From Liolophura sinensis (taxonomy: Eukaryota > Mollusca > Polyplacophora > Chitonida > Chitonidae): a stretch of DNA of 64,000 bases. Below are positions 24,703 to 35,051 of this stretch, one piece after another. The notes under the pieces are model-generated. The model was not told where the DNA came from, made no database searches, and worked only from the letters and a program-made list of their open reading frames with translations. The stretch spans positions 7,307,435-7,371,434 of the forward strand of contig NC_088296.1 in assembly GCF_032854445.1 (NCBI RefSeq). Reading direction: 5' to 3'. The position numbers were made by a program, and so were the translations under genes. Each line of letters opens with the position of its first letter. Position 1 is the first letter of the stretch.

Positions 24703-24836
24703 ATTTATTTATTTATTTGACTGGTGCTTTACGACGTACTCAAGAATATTTCATTATTACCACGGCGGTCAGCATAATGGTCAGAGGGAAACCGGGCAGA
24801 GTCTGGGGAAAACTCACGACGATCCGCAGACTGGGA
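24703..24836 (-). mobile_element. 5'-truncated SINE inside module B2
   Basis: (ATTT)n, then TGACTGGTGCTTTACGACGT and CACGGCGGTCAGCATAATGG. It interrupts the left part of the 5' module. The paralogue is 42953-43083. Confidence 0.8.
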
Positions 24837-24839
24837 TTG

Positions 24840-25500
24840 TCATAGAGTGTAAAAGTGTAAAAGCATACTGAGGGATTTACCTCCCCTGCTCAGGTGACGT
24901 GTATTTCTCCGAACCAAGTATTTTCTATTTCACTTTGCGCAGTTTTATCAAGTAGAAAAGCACGGTGGGGATTGTGTCGACAGGTAAGTCCAGTGAGATA
25001 TGGTACGTCTATGTTGATGACGGGATGTTTCTATGAGGTGAGGGAATTGTCTTATTTGATCGTGTGCCCGACTCTCAGACAGTATTTAATTGGTCTGAAC
25101 GTCCTCAAATGGACACGAAGTCGATGTACGACTGGGGGCGTGTCTTTATATAGACTCTACTCTCGGCTTGTGTGTGAACCTCTGAATAGTGTCTATAAAC
25201 ACTCGGAATATTTTCTTCTGAAGGAAACGACTGATTTAATTGGGTTCAAGTTCATACTGTCTAATTATGTTGATCTTCTCACTATATCCAGGACGATAGT
25301 ACGTTTTTATTGTACTTTTCTGAAGCTTTGACCTTGAGACGCATTATGTCTGGTTTTGCTGAAAGTCGTTGGTTGCCGGCGACGTGTTGTCTGAGGTTGG
25401 GCCTACATACATATTAATAGCCACAACAACCGACCTATATGGATCGCTGTTTGTTTACTTATGAGGTTGGCCTCTATGCTTCAAATATAAAAACTGTAAT
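24840..25500 (+). promoter_or_regulatory. TRIM upstream module B2
   Basis: GAGGGATTTACCTCCCCTGC near 24868, then TGTGTCGACAG|GTAAGTCC with donor GT at 24984. A TATA box follows a GC-rich element (GGGGGCGTGTCTTTATATAG, TATA at 25145-25152). The first TATA-like box is degraded to GTGTAAAAG. The module lies about 1.8 kb upstream of the RING exon acceptor at 26770. Confidence 0.55.
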
Positions 25501-25699
25501 AATTAAAAATTTCTAGTTAGGATATATATGTCCTCCGTTTGAAGTGTTTGCTTTGATCTTGGATCTTCCGACTTCAGGGCGGGCTTAAACAGAAGGGGTG
25601 TATTACACTGTATAAGTAGATCGAATCTGAAAATTATGTACTGAATTGCGCATAGGATTTTCAGTGTTGCAGAACTGGAAGGCTACGTGTATTAGTAAC

Positions 25700-26770
25700 T
25701 TCTCACTCAGCAAGCATTACAACCTCGCCCATTGATCACCAATAATGGGGTGTTATATGACACAGCTTAACCAGTCAGGACAGCTGTATACTGCACCTAG
25801 GTCTACTTATACATTAGCTCGAGCTATCTGTATGAAGGTATCACTGACGCTGACCTACTTCTACAGTCTACCTGAGGTTACATATCTCCAATCCACGCTT
25901 TTAGGTTTTCTTTAAACTGTCCCTGTCATAACACTGTATCTAACTGGACGTGTACTTGACACTTCTACAGTGGAGCGAAGTCAGCATTTACGGTTTAAAC
26001 ATTTTGTTCGACCAGTGGTGATCGGAGGGTGAAGCAGCTCTGCTGTAGTCTGTACTTCTGTGGTTCCTGACAATAACTAATCTAACACTGGGAGCTGGAA
26101 GACTTTGACCTTCATTTATATCCGTTTTAATCTAAGTAAGAAATGTTCGTGTTAATCATCACTATTAGTAATGTAATCGTTATTATATCTCTTTAATTAT
26201 TTATTATAATTCTGTAGATAGAGCTGTTCCAAATGTTTTACCCTATTATCATCAAGTATATAGAGCCAAGTTACCTTCATAACTTCATAACTAATGCAGT
26301 CCACAGGTTTAGACAAGTTATCATATTGAGTCAAGTCGCGACACTGCGGCTGATGATGTTTTCACACTGGCTCTCTGTAAATCTACTTTAAACCGTGACA
26401 GTTTCGTTTTTAGGCCTACACACGAATCTGTTCATTATGGATGGAAGCTGTATGTCTATCGAACACCACCATCAAACACATCTGCCCAAACTGGCTTGAC
26501 CAGACCTTTGTCAAAAAGGTAGAATCGCTAATTTCGAACTGACCAGAATGAATTCCTTTTCAGGAAAGCAATTTGCGCATACTCTCCTTGTACATGAATA
26601 GGTAGTTTTATGCTTCTTATATGAGAATTGGAGAATAGCGACAAAAAGTACTGTATATGTTGCTGGAACACGGGAACAGACGGAGGCAGTGTGCTGTCTT
26701 GAAAATTATATTTTTATATAGGAACACCCTCACAGGTACCAGTATGAGCGATTTGCCGTTTTTATTTTAG
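25700..26770. other. Last intron before the copy B RING exon
   Basis: It carries no gene and ends in TTTTTATTTTAG at 26770, the acceptor of the RING exon. Collinear with about 43900-44774, which lacks the segment 25870-26070; that segment instead resembles 38220-38440. Confidence 0.55.
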
Positions 26771-26792
26771 GAAAAGGAACCCTGAGCAAATG

Positions 26793-28359
26793 ATGGCCGA
26801 GAGCAAGCAGAATCGGGATGATGTTCTCAAATGTTCTATATGTATGGAAACATTCCGGGAACCAGTAATGCTACCCTGTCAGCACAGTTTTTGTAGAGAA
26901 TGCATTGGGTTGTATGCTGACAAGTCCAAATCTGTACACACAGATGAGACCGGCAGCACGGAGAATAAGCAAGTTCATGAGCTGATAGCATGCCCCGTGT
27001 GTCGGGCACAGACCAGCCTGGGGAGAGAAGGTGTGGCTGGTCTGCCTCCCAACTTTCATCTGGCAGAAATTGTGGAAAGGTTCTCGTCGGATGTGAAGGT
27101 TGAGGATGACCCCCCGTACTGTTCTCTGTGTGAGGATGGTAGTCTCACTAAAGCTGTCAAGTTTTGTACCAACTGTGGTGTGTTCTACTGTGAGGAATGC
27201 CTTGCTATTTGTCACCCAATGAAGGGGCCTCTGAAACGCCACAGACTGATTTCGGCCCTGGAGTACCTTTCCCAGAAAACATCACAGAGTCAAGTCAGCA
27301 GGGACCACCAATCAACTCAGCAGCCGTCATGTGCTAGACACGGTCAGCCGTTCGTCATGTACTGTGAACCCTGTCGGATGGTGATCTGTGTGGGGTGTGT
27401 GGTTGACCATCCGGGACACGTTGTGCGGGATATACCATCAGCAGCTGAGAATGACAAGGTAATGCGAAAAAGACATTCGTATATCAGCCATCAACCAAAA
27501 TCAATGTTCTGAGTCATTAATCTTAAGGTCAATTCTCAATACAACGATTAACACGAACCAGGAAGAAACTAAACATTTGTGCAAATTTAAAATTACGTTG
27601 GAATCACGTAAAGAGAAGTGGTAAACAGTTTTCATTGACGTTAGAAAGACGCAAGGAATGTTTTGGGCGAATAACTTAAATCACTATCTAAATCGTGTAT
27701 CATGTTAGTATATAGGTCGATAATCAAAATAAATATATCATGACTTGGAACCATATATTAACCCAAAGGTTGTCATCTATAGTGAAGAATGGGTCTTTGT
27801 GTCCTGTACTGTAGTGAGTCATTTGAAAGACGGATTTTTTAATGTAGAGTTTTTTCCATTACAGCCAGTTGTTTTGAACAAGACAAGTGAACTGGAGAAA
27901 GTGCTACAAGAAACTAAAGAATCACTGTCAGGAGTTATAAGGCTGCACAATAAGATACAGGTTGGTATTTCCCATTACACATGTTCAGCCTGTGTTGTAC
28001 TGCACATGCTGGTGACTCGTTTTGACTGTAGAGTATTGCTATCATTCAGAAATCCGGGTAAAATACAGCTGTCAATCATCAATTCTTGATAAAGCTGTCT
28101 TCTGTCACATATTATATATGTAGATTACAATTAAAGAGTTAAATCCGAACAGTGACGAATTTTATAAAAACTTAAACAGTATAATACACGGTTTGATGCG
28201 GAGATGTATTTGCATGAAGGACGAGTTTATTTTGTCTATTTCTGGTTTATCTAATAACACTATCGTATCATTATTATGACTTTCTGCTAAGTAACAAACA
28301 CGCTATATGCCCATCTCAGACAGCTCCATTTGATGTATTATCGCCGATAATACGCTGTC

Positions 28360-28425
<66 letters not shown>

Positions 28426-28953
28426 CATTTGATCTGATAGGGCGACAGCGTTGGGGTTCGGGCACTGTCCGAAGCATGTAAGACTCCACCATCTCGCCCT
28501 GTTCGGAGCATCCGTTATGATGGTACGACCCTTTTTGGAATTGAACGACGTACTTTGGGTTTTAAGTCGACACTTACATGTACATCCCTAAACTACAAGG
28601 AAATCCCCTCCATCCCGGAGATACATTGTAGCCACAGTTGTGTGGCGCTTATATTTCACCCTGTTACACATACATACATAACTTCTTCAACACACAATTC
28701 TAAAGGTCTGGATGAGGCAGTAAGCGATTTTTCTGTTTGGTAGGAAAACCAGGAACTTCACATTCAGCAGGTAGAAAAGGCTTACTGTGCAGCCTTGGAA
28801 GCTTTACAAGCATGGAAACAACAGTCCTTAGATGGCATAAAAACCCGCTATTCACAGTGGAGCGTGGAGTGTAGCGCTCAGACCCAGGAAATGGAGAGGA
28901 TGGTACAGGCTTCCAAAGATTTGTTAGCGTCAATGGACGTCGAGTTTTTGCAG
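26793..28953 (+). CDS. TRIM-family gene copy B, 5' part only (RING, B-boxes, coiled coil); 3' exons missing
   Basis: Coding exons 26793-27458 (666 nt, same length as copy C), 27865-27960 (96 nt) and 28744-28953 (210 nt; copy C has 231, an in-frame loss of seven codons). All are phase 0, with donors GTAATG, GTTGGT and GTAAGT. An upstream in-frame ATG at 26790 could also start it. The RING and both B-box cysteine/histidine patterns are intact. Homology to copy C ends near 28997, inside the intron, and the 23-nt exon, linker exon and SPRY exon are not found before the transposon at 30461. The 200-N gap at 29332 is too short as drawn to hold them, although real gap length is unknown. It could produce a SPRY-less RING-B-box-coiled-coil protein by read-through, be a dead partial copy, or result from misassembly. 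Exon 3 is preceded by TAG at 28741-28743, consistent with the acceptor used. Confidence 0.75.
28362..28421. repeat. (TA)n microsatellite
   Basis: A TA run of about 60 bases in the intron between coiled-coil exons of copy B. Copy C has a much shorter run at 46363-46384. Confidence 0.95.
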
Positions 28954-29331
28954 GTAAGTCAGATGTGCACATTCTCAAACACTGGTTCAGCTGCCTCAAC
29001 TCCAGATGTTACCCATAACCCAACCACCCTTAGGAACTGTTATCAGGTGTTCAAATCCATCTCATGCTTCCAAATCTACTAAGGTTGATTCGAGTTCAAC
29101 AGCTTTGTTTTGCTCAGTAGTACCCTCCGGTCGCTGTCAACTTTTCTACCCATAACCGAACCACTGTCCGACTAAAGCAATAGAGTAGCAACATGCAATG
29201 TGAAAAAGAACATACTGCATGCTGTTTTTCAAAAACATAGTTTGTATGAAAACAGATCTTTGGGGGAAAATTACATTGCATAAAACACCATGGAATTTAT
29301 TAATCGGAATTGAGAGCTGATGTGAACTATG

Positions 29332-29531
29332 NNNNNNNNNNNNNNNNNNNNNNNNNNNNNNNNNNNNNNNNNNNNNNNNNNNNNNNNNNNNNNNNNNNNN
29401 NNNNNNNNNNNNNNNNNNNNNNNNNNNNNNNNNNNNNNNNNNNNNNNNNNNNNNNNNNNNNNNNNNNNNNNNNNNNNNNNNNNNNNNNNNNNNNNNNNNN
29501 NNNNNNNNNNNNNNNNNNNNNNNNNNNNNNN
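29332..29531. other. Assembly gap of 200 N
   Basis: Exactly 200 Ns, probably an arbitrary spacer. It falls just right of the place where copy B loses homology to copy C. Confidence 0.99.
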
Positions 29532-30460
29532 TGCTCCTGTGAATAGTTACAGTGGTTTAGCCTCTTATCAGCGCTCCAGTGACATCTGGCAAATGTGTGT
29601 CATCCACACATGTAGCCCGACAGCAACTCACATCCCTGTCAATCAGCAGTAAACTATACTATATATTCGGCATTCATTCAACAATATACGGGTTCACCTC
29701 GAATTTGGGACCAGTTGTTCGAAAGTGTATTAGTTAATACTGGTTTTAAGTCACATTTTACATTTAAATTTTTAGCCAACTCAACAGCCACTGTAGTTCT
29801 CCAAAGTCAAAGTTTAATAGCAGCAATTTTAGTTCGTATTGTTACATAATTTTTTCAGGCTAAGTACAAAATTGCAGACTTGGCTTAACTCTGGAATTAC
29901 CAGTAAGTCTTAAACCGACACGCCCTTTACCAAAAGACACAGTGTATTTGTACTCACACCTAATGTAATATGATTGAAAACTTGTTAAGTACGACATGAA
30001 ACCCGATGCATGCATATACGGATACATTCATCTATGCATCCATCCAACAATTCATCCGTACATACAGGCATACATATATATACATACCACAATATACCGT
30101 CCTCTCATCCAACAATGCCTAGCAGCAGCAGCAGCAAATTACACGCCCCCGTATCGCCGTGCCGTAATCTGAATCATGTATATATAAAAGCAGTGATGTC
30201 AATAGCAATTTATTCGAGTTACTAAAATTACTGTGTTGTCAGCACATTAACATACAACTACATTAAAACAATACAAAGTGTGCTTAGATGTTTAATACAC
30301 CAGCAGAATCCTGGTTTATGCAGGAAAACAATATGATTAAAACTTAAAGGGTTTCCGTACATAACTGTACATTCGAGATTAGCGATATCGAGAGTGTCAT
30401 TTCAGGTTAGAAAAGTCTAGTATGTAAATGACACATGCCTGTATATAGCTGACTGTAGAT
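29532..30460. other. Intergenic between the gap and the transposon
   Basis: Nothing recognised. A CATA/CATC-rich simple stretch lies at 30005-30110 and AGCAGCAGCAGC at 30120. Confidence 0.5.
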
Positions 30461-30913
30461 GGCCTCGGACCCCCATTAATTTTCCATAAGCGACAATGTT
30501 AACGTCTAGCACTGTAGCTCAGTCCCAAACATTCCGTGGCCAATAAGCTTTGGTGCATACCTGGCCCAGCCTGTGAGAAAGAAGCCATAAAAATCTTGAC
30601 ATAGGTTGACCGTCAAAATCTGGACCTTTCCATGCCGGCAGCTGGGAGGCGTGCCTAGCAACGCCAAGGGGACGTCACTCGCAGCCTCATCACTACCTCA
30701 CACCTTGTGTCCTCTCGCCCAGAGTTTCAAACTTTCATCAATAAAGCTCATACCTCCTCAAAGTTTAGACAATTTCCAGCATTTTAATACCAAGCATGCA
30801 CCTGTGCACCAAAAATGGACGCCTGGGAGCAAAAAAAGACTTTATACCCTAAAATTCACAGAACTACAATCGTCCCTACCGAAAAACGGAAGTTGTAATG
30901 GGGGTCTGTGTCC
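30461..30913. repeat. Left 453-bp direct repeat of the transposon
   Basis: It is bounded by imperfect 18-bp inverted repeats at its own two ends, so it could itself be mobilised as a MITE-like unit. An ATG-initiated frame (30606) stays open through most of it, but the identical frame in the right repeat diverges as soon as the repeat ends, so it is not treated as a gene. Confidence 0.9.
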
Positions 30914-31787
30914 TATCACACCAGCCACCTTTTTTCAAAATCAATAATTTTTGCACCACACAATTCCTGACACTTCTGAACCTCACAGGCAAAATTAGGG
31001 CTTGATACATGCAGAAACTTTGGTGTTGAATGAATTCAAGTTGGGGTACCCCCATCTTGGACATGTGTCTTTTTTTCAGGGTGAAAAAACTCTGAAGGGT
31101 AAACTTTGAAGCTTTGCAGTGCATATACCGTTCAAGATATCTCCATCAGGTCAACTGTTTTGGAAAGACAAGATGTTTATCTGCAAGAAAAGTTAAAAAA
31201 ATCACATTGACAGAGCACTTTAGACTTTTCAAAAGCAACCATTTAGAGAAATATACATTTTTAAGAAGACTTTTCTACTCAGAGCAGCTTTAAATATGAA
31301 AGTTACAAACCAAAAGTGTCAAAGCATACATCAAAATATAGGCAATTTATCTGACAATTAAATGTCAAAATATAAGACATTTACTTCAGCAACTATGTGA
31401 AAAAAATTGACTGACAGTGTGGTAGGGGGTATCAAAGCGGATTGTCACGATTTCGGAACAATCATTTGTGACCAAAATCAAAGCAAGAATAATGCCTCAA
31501 GGTGATGAAGACCTACTCACAGGCACTTTTTTAGTGGACAGGACTTAAGAAAAGACTAGTATCCCAGTTCCCCACTGAATAGCATGATGAAACCCTTTAA
31601 AAGACCACCCAGCCAGGCATCCCCCCCCCCTGCCCTCCTCCCCCATGACTGCTGATTGGCTGACCACCTCACCATGCAAAAACCTCCCTGCACCATTGCT
31701 GTTGTCTCACAGCAGGTTATTACTCTACACAGTCACATCAAAGGGTGTCACATTGGCATCTACAACATATAAACAGAGAGGAAAAAT
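30914..31787. promoter_or_regulatory. Left subterminal region and putative transposase promoter
   Basis: Non-coding. TATAAA at 31768-31773 lies 15-20 bases before the first ATG, which would put the transcript start inside the frame and favour the second methionine (31881) as start. A poly-C run is at 31621-31630. Confidence 0.4.
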
Positions 31788-33842
31788 ATGAATTTAACAT
31801 TTCCAATCAGGCAGCCACCAAGTACACCTATATTGGTCAGTCTGACAGTTAACAAGGCAAACAATCTACCCCAAAACACCATGAAGGGAGACAGAAAGAG
31901 GAAACAGTCTAGATTTCAAGCTGGACAGGCCCAGGATCGCTCAAATAACCTGTCAGCAGTTACAGACATGCTGAATCCTCTGCCTGGGTGTTCCTTGACG
32001 GACACAGATTTCCAGCCCAATCAGGAGGCTGTAAGAACACACCAGCCTGACACAAAGAGAATACAGCGGCCAAGACGGTGCAAGGTAGATTCCACGGCTG
32101 GATCAGACAGAGATACCCATGAGCGGGAATGGGCTGCTGAAGGAATGCGACTCATAGACATACAGAAAATGGTGTGTATATGGAACAAAGTTATGCTTGA
32201 GCACAGTGAGACCAAGGACCACTGTCCACTGCCCAGGTTAGAGATAGCTGCAGAGAAAAAGTGGGGTTTAGCCTGGGCGTTCAGTTTTAAGTGCTGTGAC
32301 TGTGACTATGTATCTGGCTTCCACAAATTCTACAAAGAGGTAGAATGCAACAGACCTGGCCAAAAAGCTGCAGCGGTGAACCGAGCTCTTCAAGTAGGCC
32401 TCCAGGACACACCAATGGGGAACACCCGAGCCAGACTCCTATTTGCAGCGATGGACGTGCCGCCTGCCACTCGTAGGAACATGCATCGCACTGCAAACCA
32501 TGTCGCATCTGCAATCGCAAAGCTGAACAGAGAGGATATGGCAAATAAGGTGGAAGAGGTAAAGGCATACAAAAGGCAAAGAGGAGAGGATGACAGCACA
32601 ATAGATCTGGCCACAGACACTCGCTACAACAGCATTACGATAACCAGTCCCAAGAAACCGGGCCAGAATGCTTCACAAGCCATTTCCCTGGCAGTGGAGA
32701 CATCAACAGACAAGCAATACATTGTCTCCGCAGCACTGAAGAATAAATTGTGTTGGACTGGGTCCTGGCTGAGAGGAAAAGGCTTCCAAGTAAAGTGCCC
32801 TGGAGGACACGAGGAGTGCACAGCGAACACAAACCCACATGCCCCCTGGTCCGAGTATAATATGGGGAACGAGATTGGCGAGGGATTGGCGAGGCAAGGT
32901 GTTTTAGCCAAGCACGTAACCACGGACGGCGACTCCAGGTCAGCCAAGGGAGTGGAGGACGGCATCCGACTGGTCGAGCCACTGTGGGAGGTCGAACGGT
33001 TAGCAGACCCCACGCACCTTGGTAGATCCCAGTTCAAGAAATGTAACCAGGCTAAGTTCAGCGATGCCATGTTTGAAGGACAGGGCCGAACGAGGGAAGC
33101 CAGGAAGAAAGCACAGAAGGTGTTGAGTCAGGATGTTAAGGCCAGGTGTAGCTTGATATTTTCTCAACTTATGTCTGAGCACATTGGTGACATAAGGAAA
33201 ATAAAAGCTTACCTACCCAGGGTTGTGGATGCAACGGTCAGGTGTTACGGTGGGGACTGTTCCAAATGCCGCAGGAACAGTGTGGTTTGCTCCGGAGGGG
33301 AAACCAGCAGCTGGTGGGAGAGATCCCTGTTTTTATCCGCCAGTAAACTCTGCCCTTTCAACATGGATGACAACGACAGGAAACTATTGACCGAAGTACT
33401 GCACATGAGGTTGAGCGAGACAGCCGTCACCAGTCTCCGGATGAACACCAGTACTCAAAAGTGCGAAGCTGTCAACAGATCACTCAGCGTCTCCTTGCCC
33501 AAGAATGTAAACTACAGCAGAAATATGGAGGGAAGGGCGGCGTCCACAATCCACAGACTTAACAATGGCCAGGACAAGTCCACGGCTGCCAAACTCCAAG
33601 CTGTCGGCGCCAGTATTTCACCTAGGAGCGAGAAAACAGTACAACAGATTGAAAGGGTGAACCAGTACCACAAGGTTTATAAGAAGCGACAGACAGTTAA
33701 GGGGAGATCACTCCGCAATACAGCCAGAAAACTCCGAGAGCACATTGAGTACAGGCTTTCAAATCCAGAAGAGAAAACTGACTATGCCAAGGGACAACTG
33801 GACAACACCCCAACAGATCACACATACGCTAGATATTTGTAA
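31788..33842 (+). CDS. Mutator-like DDE transposase
   Basis: 684 codons, intronless and intact. A basic region (GDRKRK, residues 34-39) precedes a cysteine-bearing segment (C169, C170, C172) and a region ending GNTRARLLFAAMDVPPATRR. Acidic catalytic candidates are D277 in DTRYN, D380 or D382 in DGDSRS, and E560 in KCEAVNRSLS. Between the second and third lies a C-X4-C-X2-C-X6-C zinc-knuckle-like motif (C486, C491, C494, C501). The order matches the 'Mutator-like transposase' domain proteins common in marine invertebrate genomes; superfamily assignment beyond that is uncertain. Start is either 31788 or Met32 at 31881, which fits the TATA box better. ATTAAA at 33893 is a candidate poly(A) signal. 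An open frame of this length between identical repeats suggests recent activity. Confidence 0.75.
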   Translation: MNLTFPIRQPPSTPILVSLTVNKANNLPQNTMKGDRKRKQSRFQAGQAQDRSNNLSAVTDMLNPLPGCSLTDTDFQPNQEAVRTHQPDTKRIQRPRRCKVDSTAGSDRDTHEREWAAEGMRLIDIQKMVCIWNKVMLEHSETKDHCPLPRLEIAAEKKWGLAWAFSFKCCDCDYVSGFHKFYKEVECNRPGQKAAAVNRALQVGLQDTPMGNTRARLLFAAMDVPPATRRNMHRTANHVASAIAKLNREDMANKVEEVKAYKRQRGEDDSTIDLATDTRYNSITITSPKKPGQNASQAISLAVETSTDKQYIVSAALKNKLCWTGSWLRGKGFQVKCPGGHEECTANTNPHAPWSEYNMGNEIGEGLARQGVLAKHVTTDGDSRSAKGVEDGIRLVEPLWEVERLADPTHLGRSQFKKCNQAKFSDAMFEGQGRTREARKKAQKVLSQDVKARCSLIFSQLMSEHIGDIRKIKAYLPRVVDATVRCYGGDCSKCRRNSVVCSGGETSSWWERSLFLSASKLCPFNMDDNDRKLLTEVLHMRLSETAVTSLRMNTSTQKCEAVNRSLSVSLPKNVNYSRNMEGRAASTIHRLNNGQDKSTAAKLQAVGASISPRSEKTVQQIERVNQYHKVYKKRQTVKGRSLRNTARKLREHIEYRLSNPEEKTDYAKGQLDNTPTDHTYARYL

Positions 33843-33951
33843 CCGCCAGTTTTGTATAAAATTTGTCACTGCTGTTGTCGCTTGTGAAAGAAATTAAAAA
33901 ATGATGACAGAAATTGAGCAAAATCTGAAACACATCTGTTATTTATTATTT

Positions 33952-34346
33952 TTAATGAGGGGAAACCAACCTGCTCAGTCTTAAATGCAGCATGCACCTT
34001 GCATACTGCCCATGGCCGAGACAGCGCCCTACGTTGCAGCAGCGCTGCCTGTTATTGTTAACACAATGCGGTTCCAAGCTTGTGTGGTCCACATTTACAC
34101 AGCGTGTGTTGTGGCACAATCAAGCTTGGGATCTAAATGTGACAGCCCCTGTCTGGCCATATAAACAAGTCTACTGATGTATTTCTTCTTCCATCGATGT
34201 GTGACGGGGTCTTTGTAGGAGGCAAGGCCATATCGACCATCTCTCGTCAATGGTCCAGTCCACACTCGACAGGCTCCGTTTTCGTTATAAACACTGAAAC
34301 TTTCAATTTTTGCAGCAATTTCTGCTCTGAACGTCTCCATTTTCAA
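33952..34346 (-). pseudogene. I-PpoI-like His-Me finger (zinc-binding loop) endonuclease relic
   Basis: Read on the - strand from ATG at 34346, residue C26 and the CRVWTG and DGRYG motifs are followed by ISRLVYMARQG, the N-terminal half of the zinc-binding-loop endonuclease fold. After about position 34121 the match continues in another frame: LCHNTRCVNVDH, then LEPHCVNNNRQRC and C-X5-C-X-GH-X4-C, ending at the stop 33954-33952. These are the two zinc sites and the Asn metal site of the I-PpoI His-Cys box family. The frame break falls at the Ser-His that carries the general-base histidine, consistent with a small deletion. An AATAAA on the - strand (33947-33942) directly follows the stop. The gene is convergent with the transposase, 110 bases between stops. 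Confidence 0.65.
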
Positions 34347-34598
34347 GCGTAGGAATACTAGAACGTTGCATGTTGTTCATTTCAGGATGCCTATACACAT
34401 GTTACCCTACACTGAACAGCATTTTACCGATTTTTCATCAAAATGGATATTTTCAAAAAATAAATAGCCCCAAGAAGCTATAAAACGGCTCAATCAATGC
34501 AAAACACATCACAGACATACCCACCAAAAATTATCAGGCTGCTGCGAAATCTAAGCGCATAGTGACATTTTTCACATTTTGGTGACTTCGTCAGTACA
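34347..34598. other. Right subterminal region of the transposon
   Basis: Non-coding. It would contain the promoter of the - strand endonuclease relic; no clear motif seen. Confidence 0.4.
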
Positions 34599-35051
34599 GG
34601 CCTCGGACCCCCATTAATTTTCCATAAGCGACAATGTTAACGTCTAGCACTGTAGCTCAGTCCCAAACATTCCGTGGCCAATAAGCTTTGGTGCATACCT
34701 GGCCCAGCCTGTGAGAAAGAAGCCATAAAAATCTTGACATAGGTTGACCGTCAAAATCTGGACCTTTCCATGCCGGCAGCTGGGAGGCGTGCCTAGCAAC
34801 GCCAAGGGGACGTCACTCGCAGCCTCATCACTACCTCACACCTTGTGTCCTCTCGCCCAGAGTTTCAAACTTTCATCAATAAAGCTCATACCTCCTCAAA
34901 GTTTAGACAATTTCCAGCATTTTAATACCAAGCATGCACCTGTGCACCAAAAATGGACGCCTGGGAGCAAAAAAAGACTTTATACCCTAAAATTCACAGA
35001 ACTACAATCGTCCCTACCGAAAAACGGAAGTTGTAATGGGGGTCTGTGTCC
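34599..35051. repeat. Right 453-bp direct repeat of the transposon
   Basis: Same length and, by eye, same sequence as 30461-30913, including both inverted-repeat ends. It is followed by ATATAGGGAAACC. Confidence 0.9.

Larger units (their letters stand above)
19830..28997. repeat. Segmental duplication, copy B side (paralogue of about 35690-46984)
   Basis: Collinear blocks run from about 19836 (GTTTGTAGAAGATACATAAG) through LINE and SINE relics, two intact 5' modules and three TRIM exons. Divergence is clearly higher than between copies A and C. Homology stops abruptly at about 28997, shortly after the exon-3 donor. The C side carries extra sequence at about 36240-38700. Confidence 0.85.
30461..35051 (+). 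mobile_element. 4.59-kb DNA transposon with identical 453-bp terminal direct repeats, DDE transposase and endonuclease relic
   Basis: The direct repeats 30461-30913 and 34599-35051 have equal length and I find no difference between them. Each begins GGCCTCGGACCCCCATTA and ends with the inverse of GGACACAGACCCCCATTA, so the element ends (and each repeat alone) form an 18-bp inverted repeat with 15 matches. Inside are the + strand transposase (31788-33842) and a convergent - strand endonuclease-like relic (34346-33952). I could not find a clear target-site duplication. The layout resembles LTR-like ends on a cut-and-paste transposon. The identity of the repeats implies recent insertion or recent homogenisation. 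Confidence 0.8.

Noticed and set aside
26871-27242. 123-codon - strand frame opposite the RING/B-box exon, and its relative 44874-45218
   Set aside because: Antisense shadow of a well-defined RING/B-box coding exon.
28362-28421. (TA)n tract as a possible origin or recombination site
   Set aside because: A plain dinucleotide microsatellite; copy C has a short version at the same intron place and nothing else supports a function.
30442-30447. ATATAG 14 bases left of the transposon and ATATAG directly right of it, as a target duplication
   Set aside because: The left copy does not abut the element end, and a 6-base AT-rich match is expected by chance.
30606-30947. 113-codon frame in the left direct repeat of the transposon, repeated at 34744
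   Set aside because: The two frames are identical only within the repeat and diverge at once outside, with no domain; more likely a by-product of the terminal repeat.
32287-33070. Several - strand frames of 60-148 codons opposite the transposase
   Set aside because: They are antisense shadows of the transposase, whose own frame is three or more times longer with recognisable motifs.
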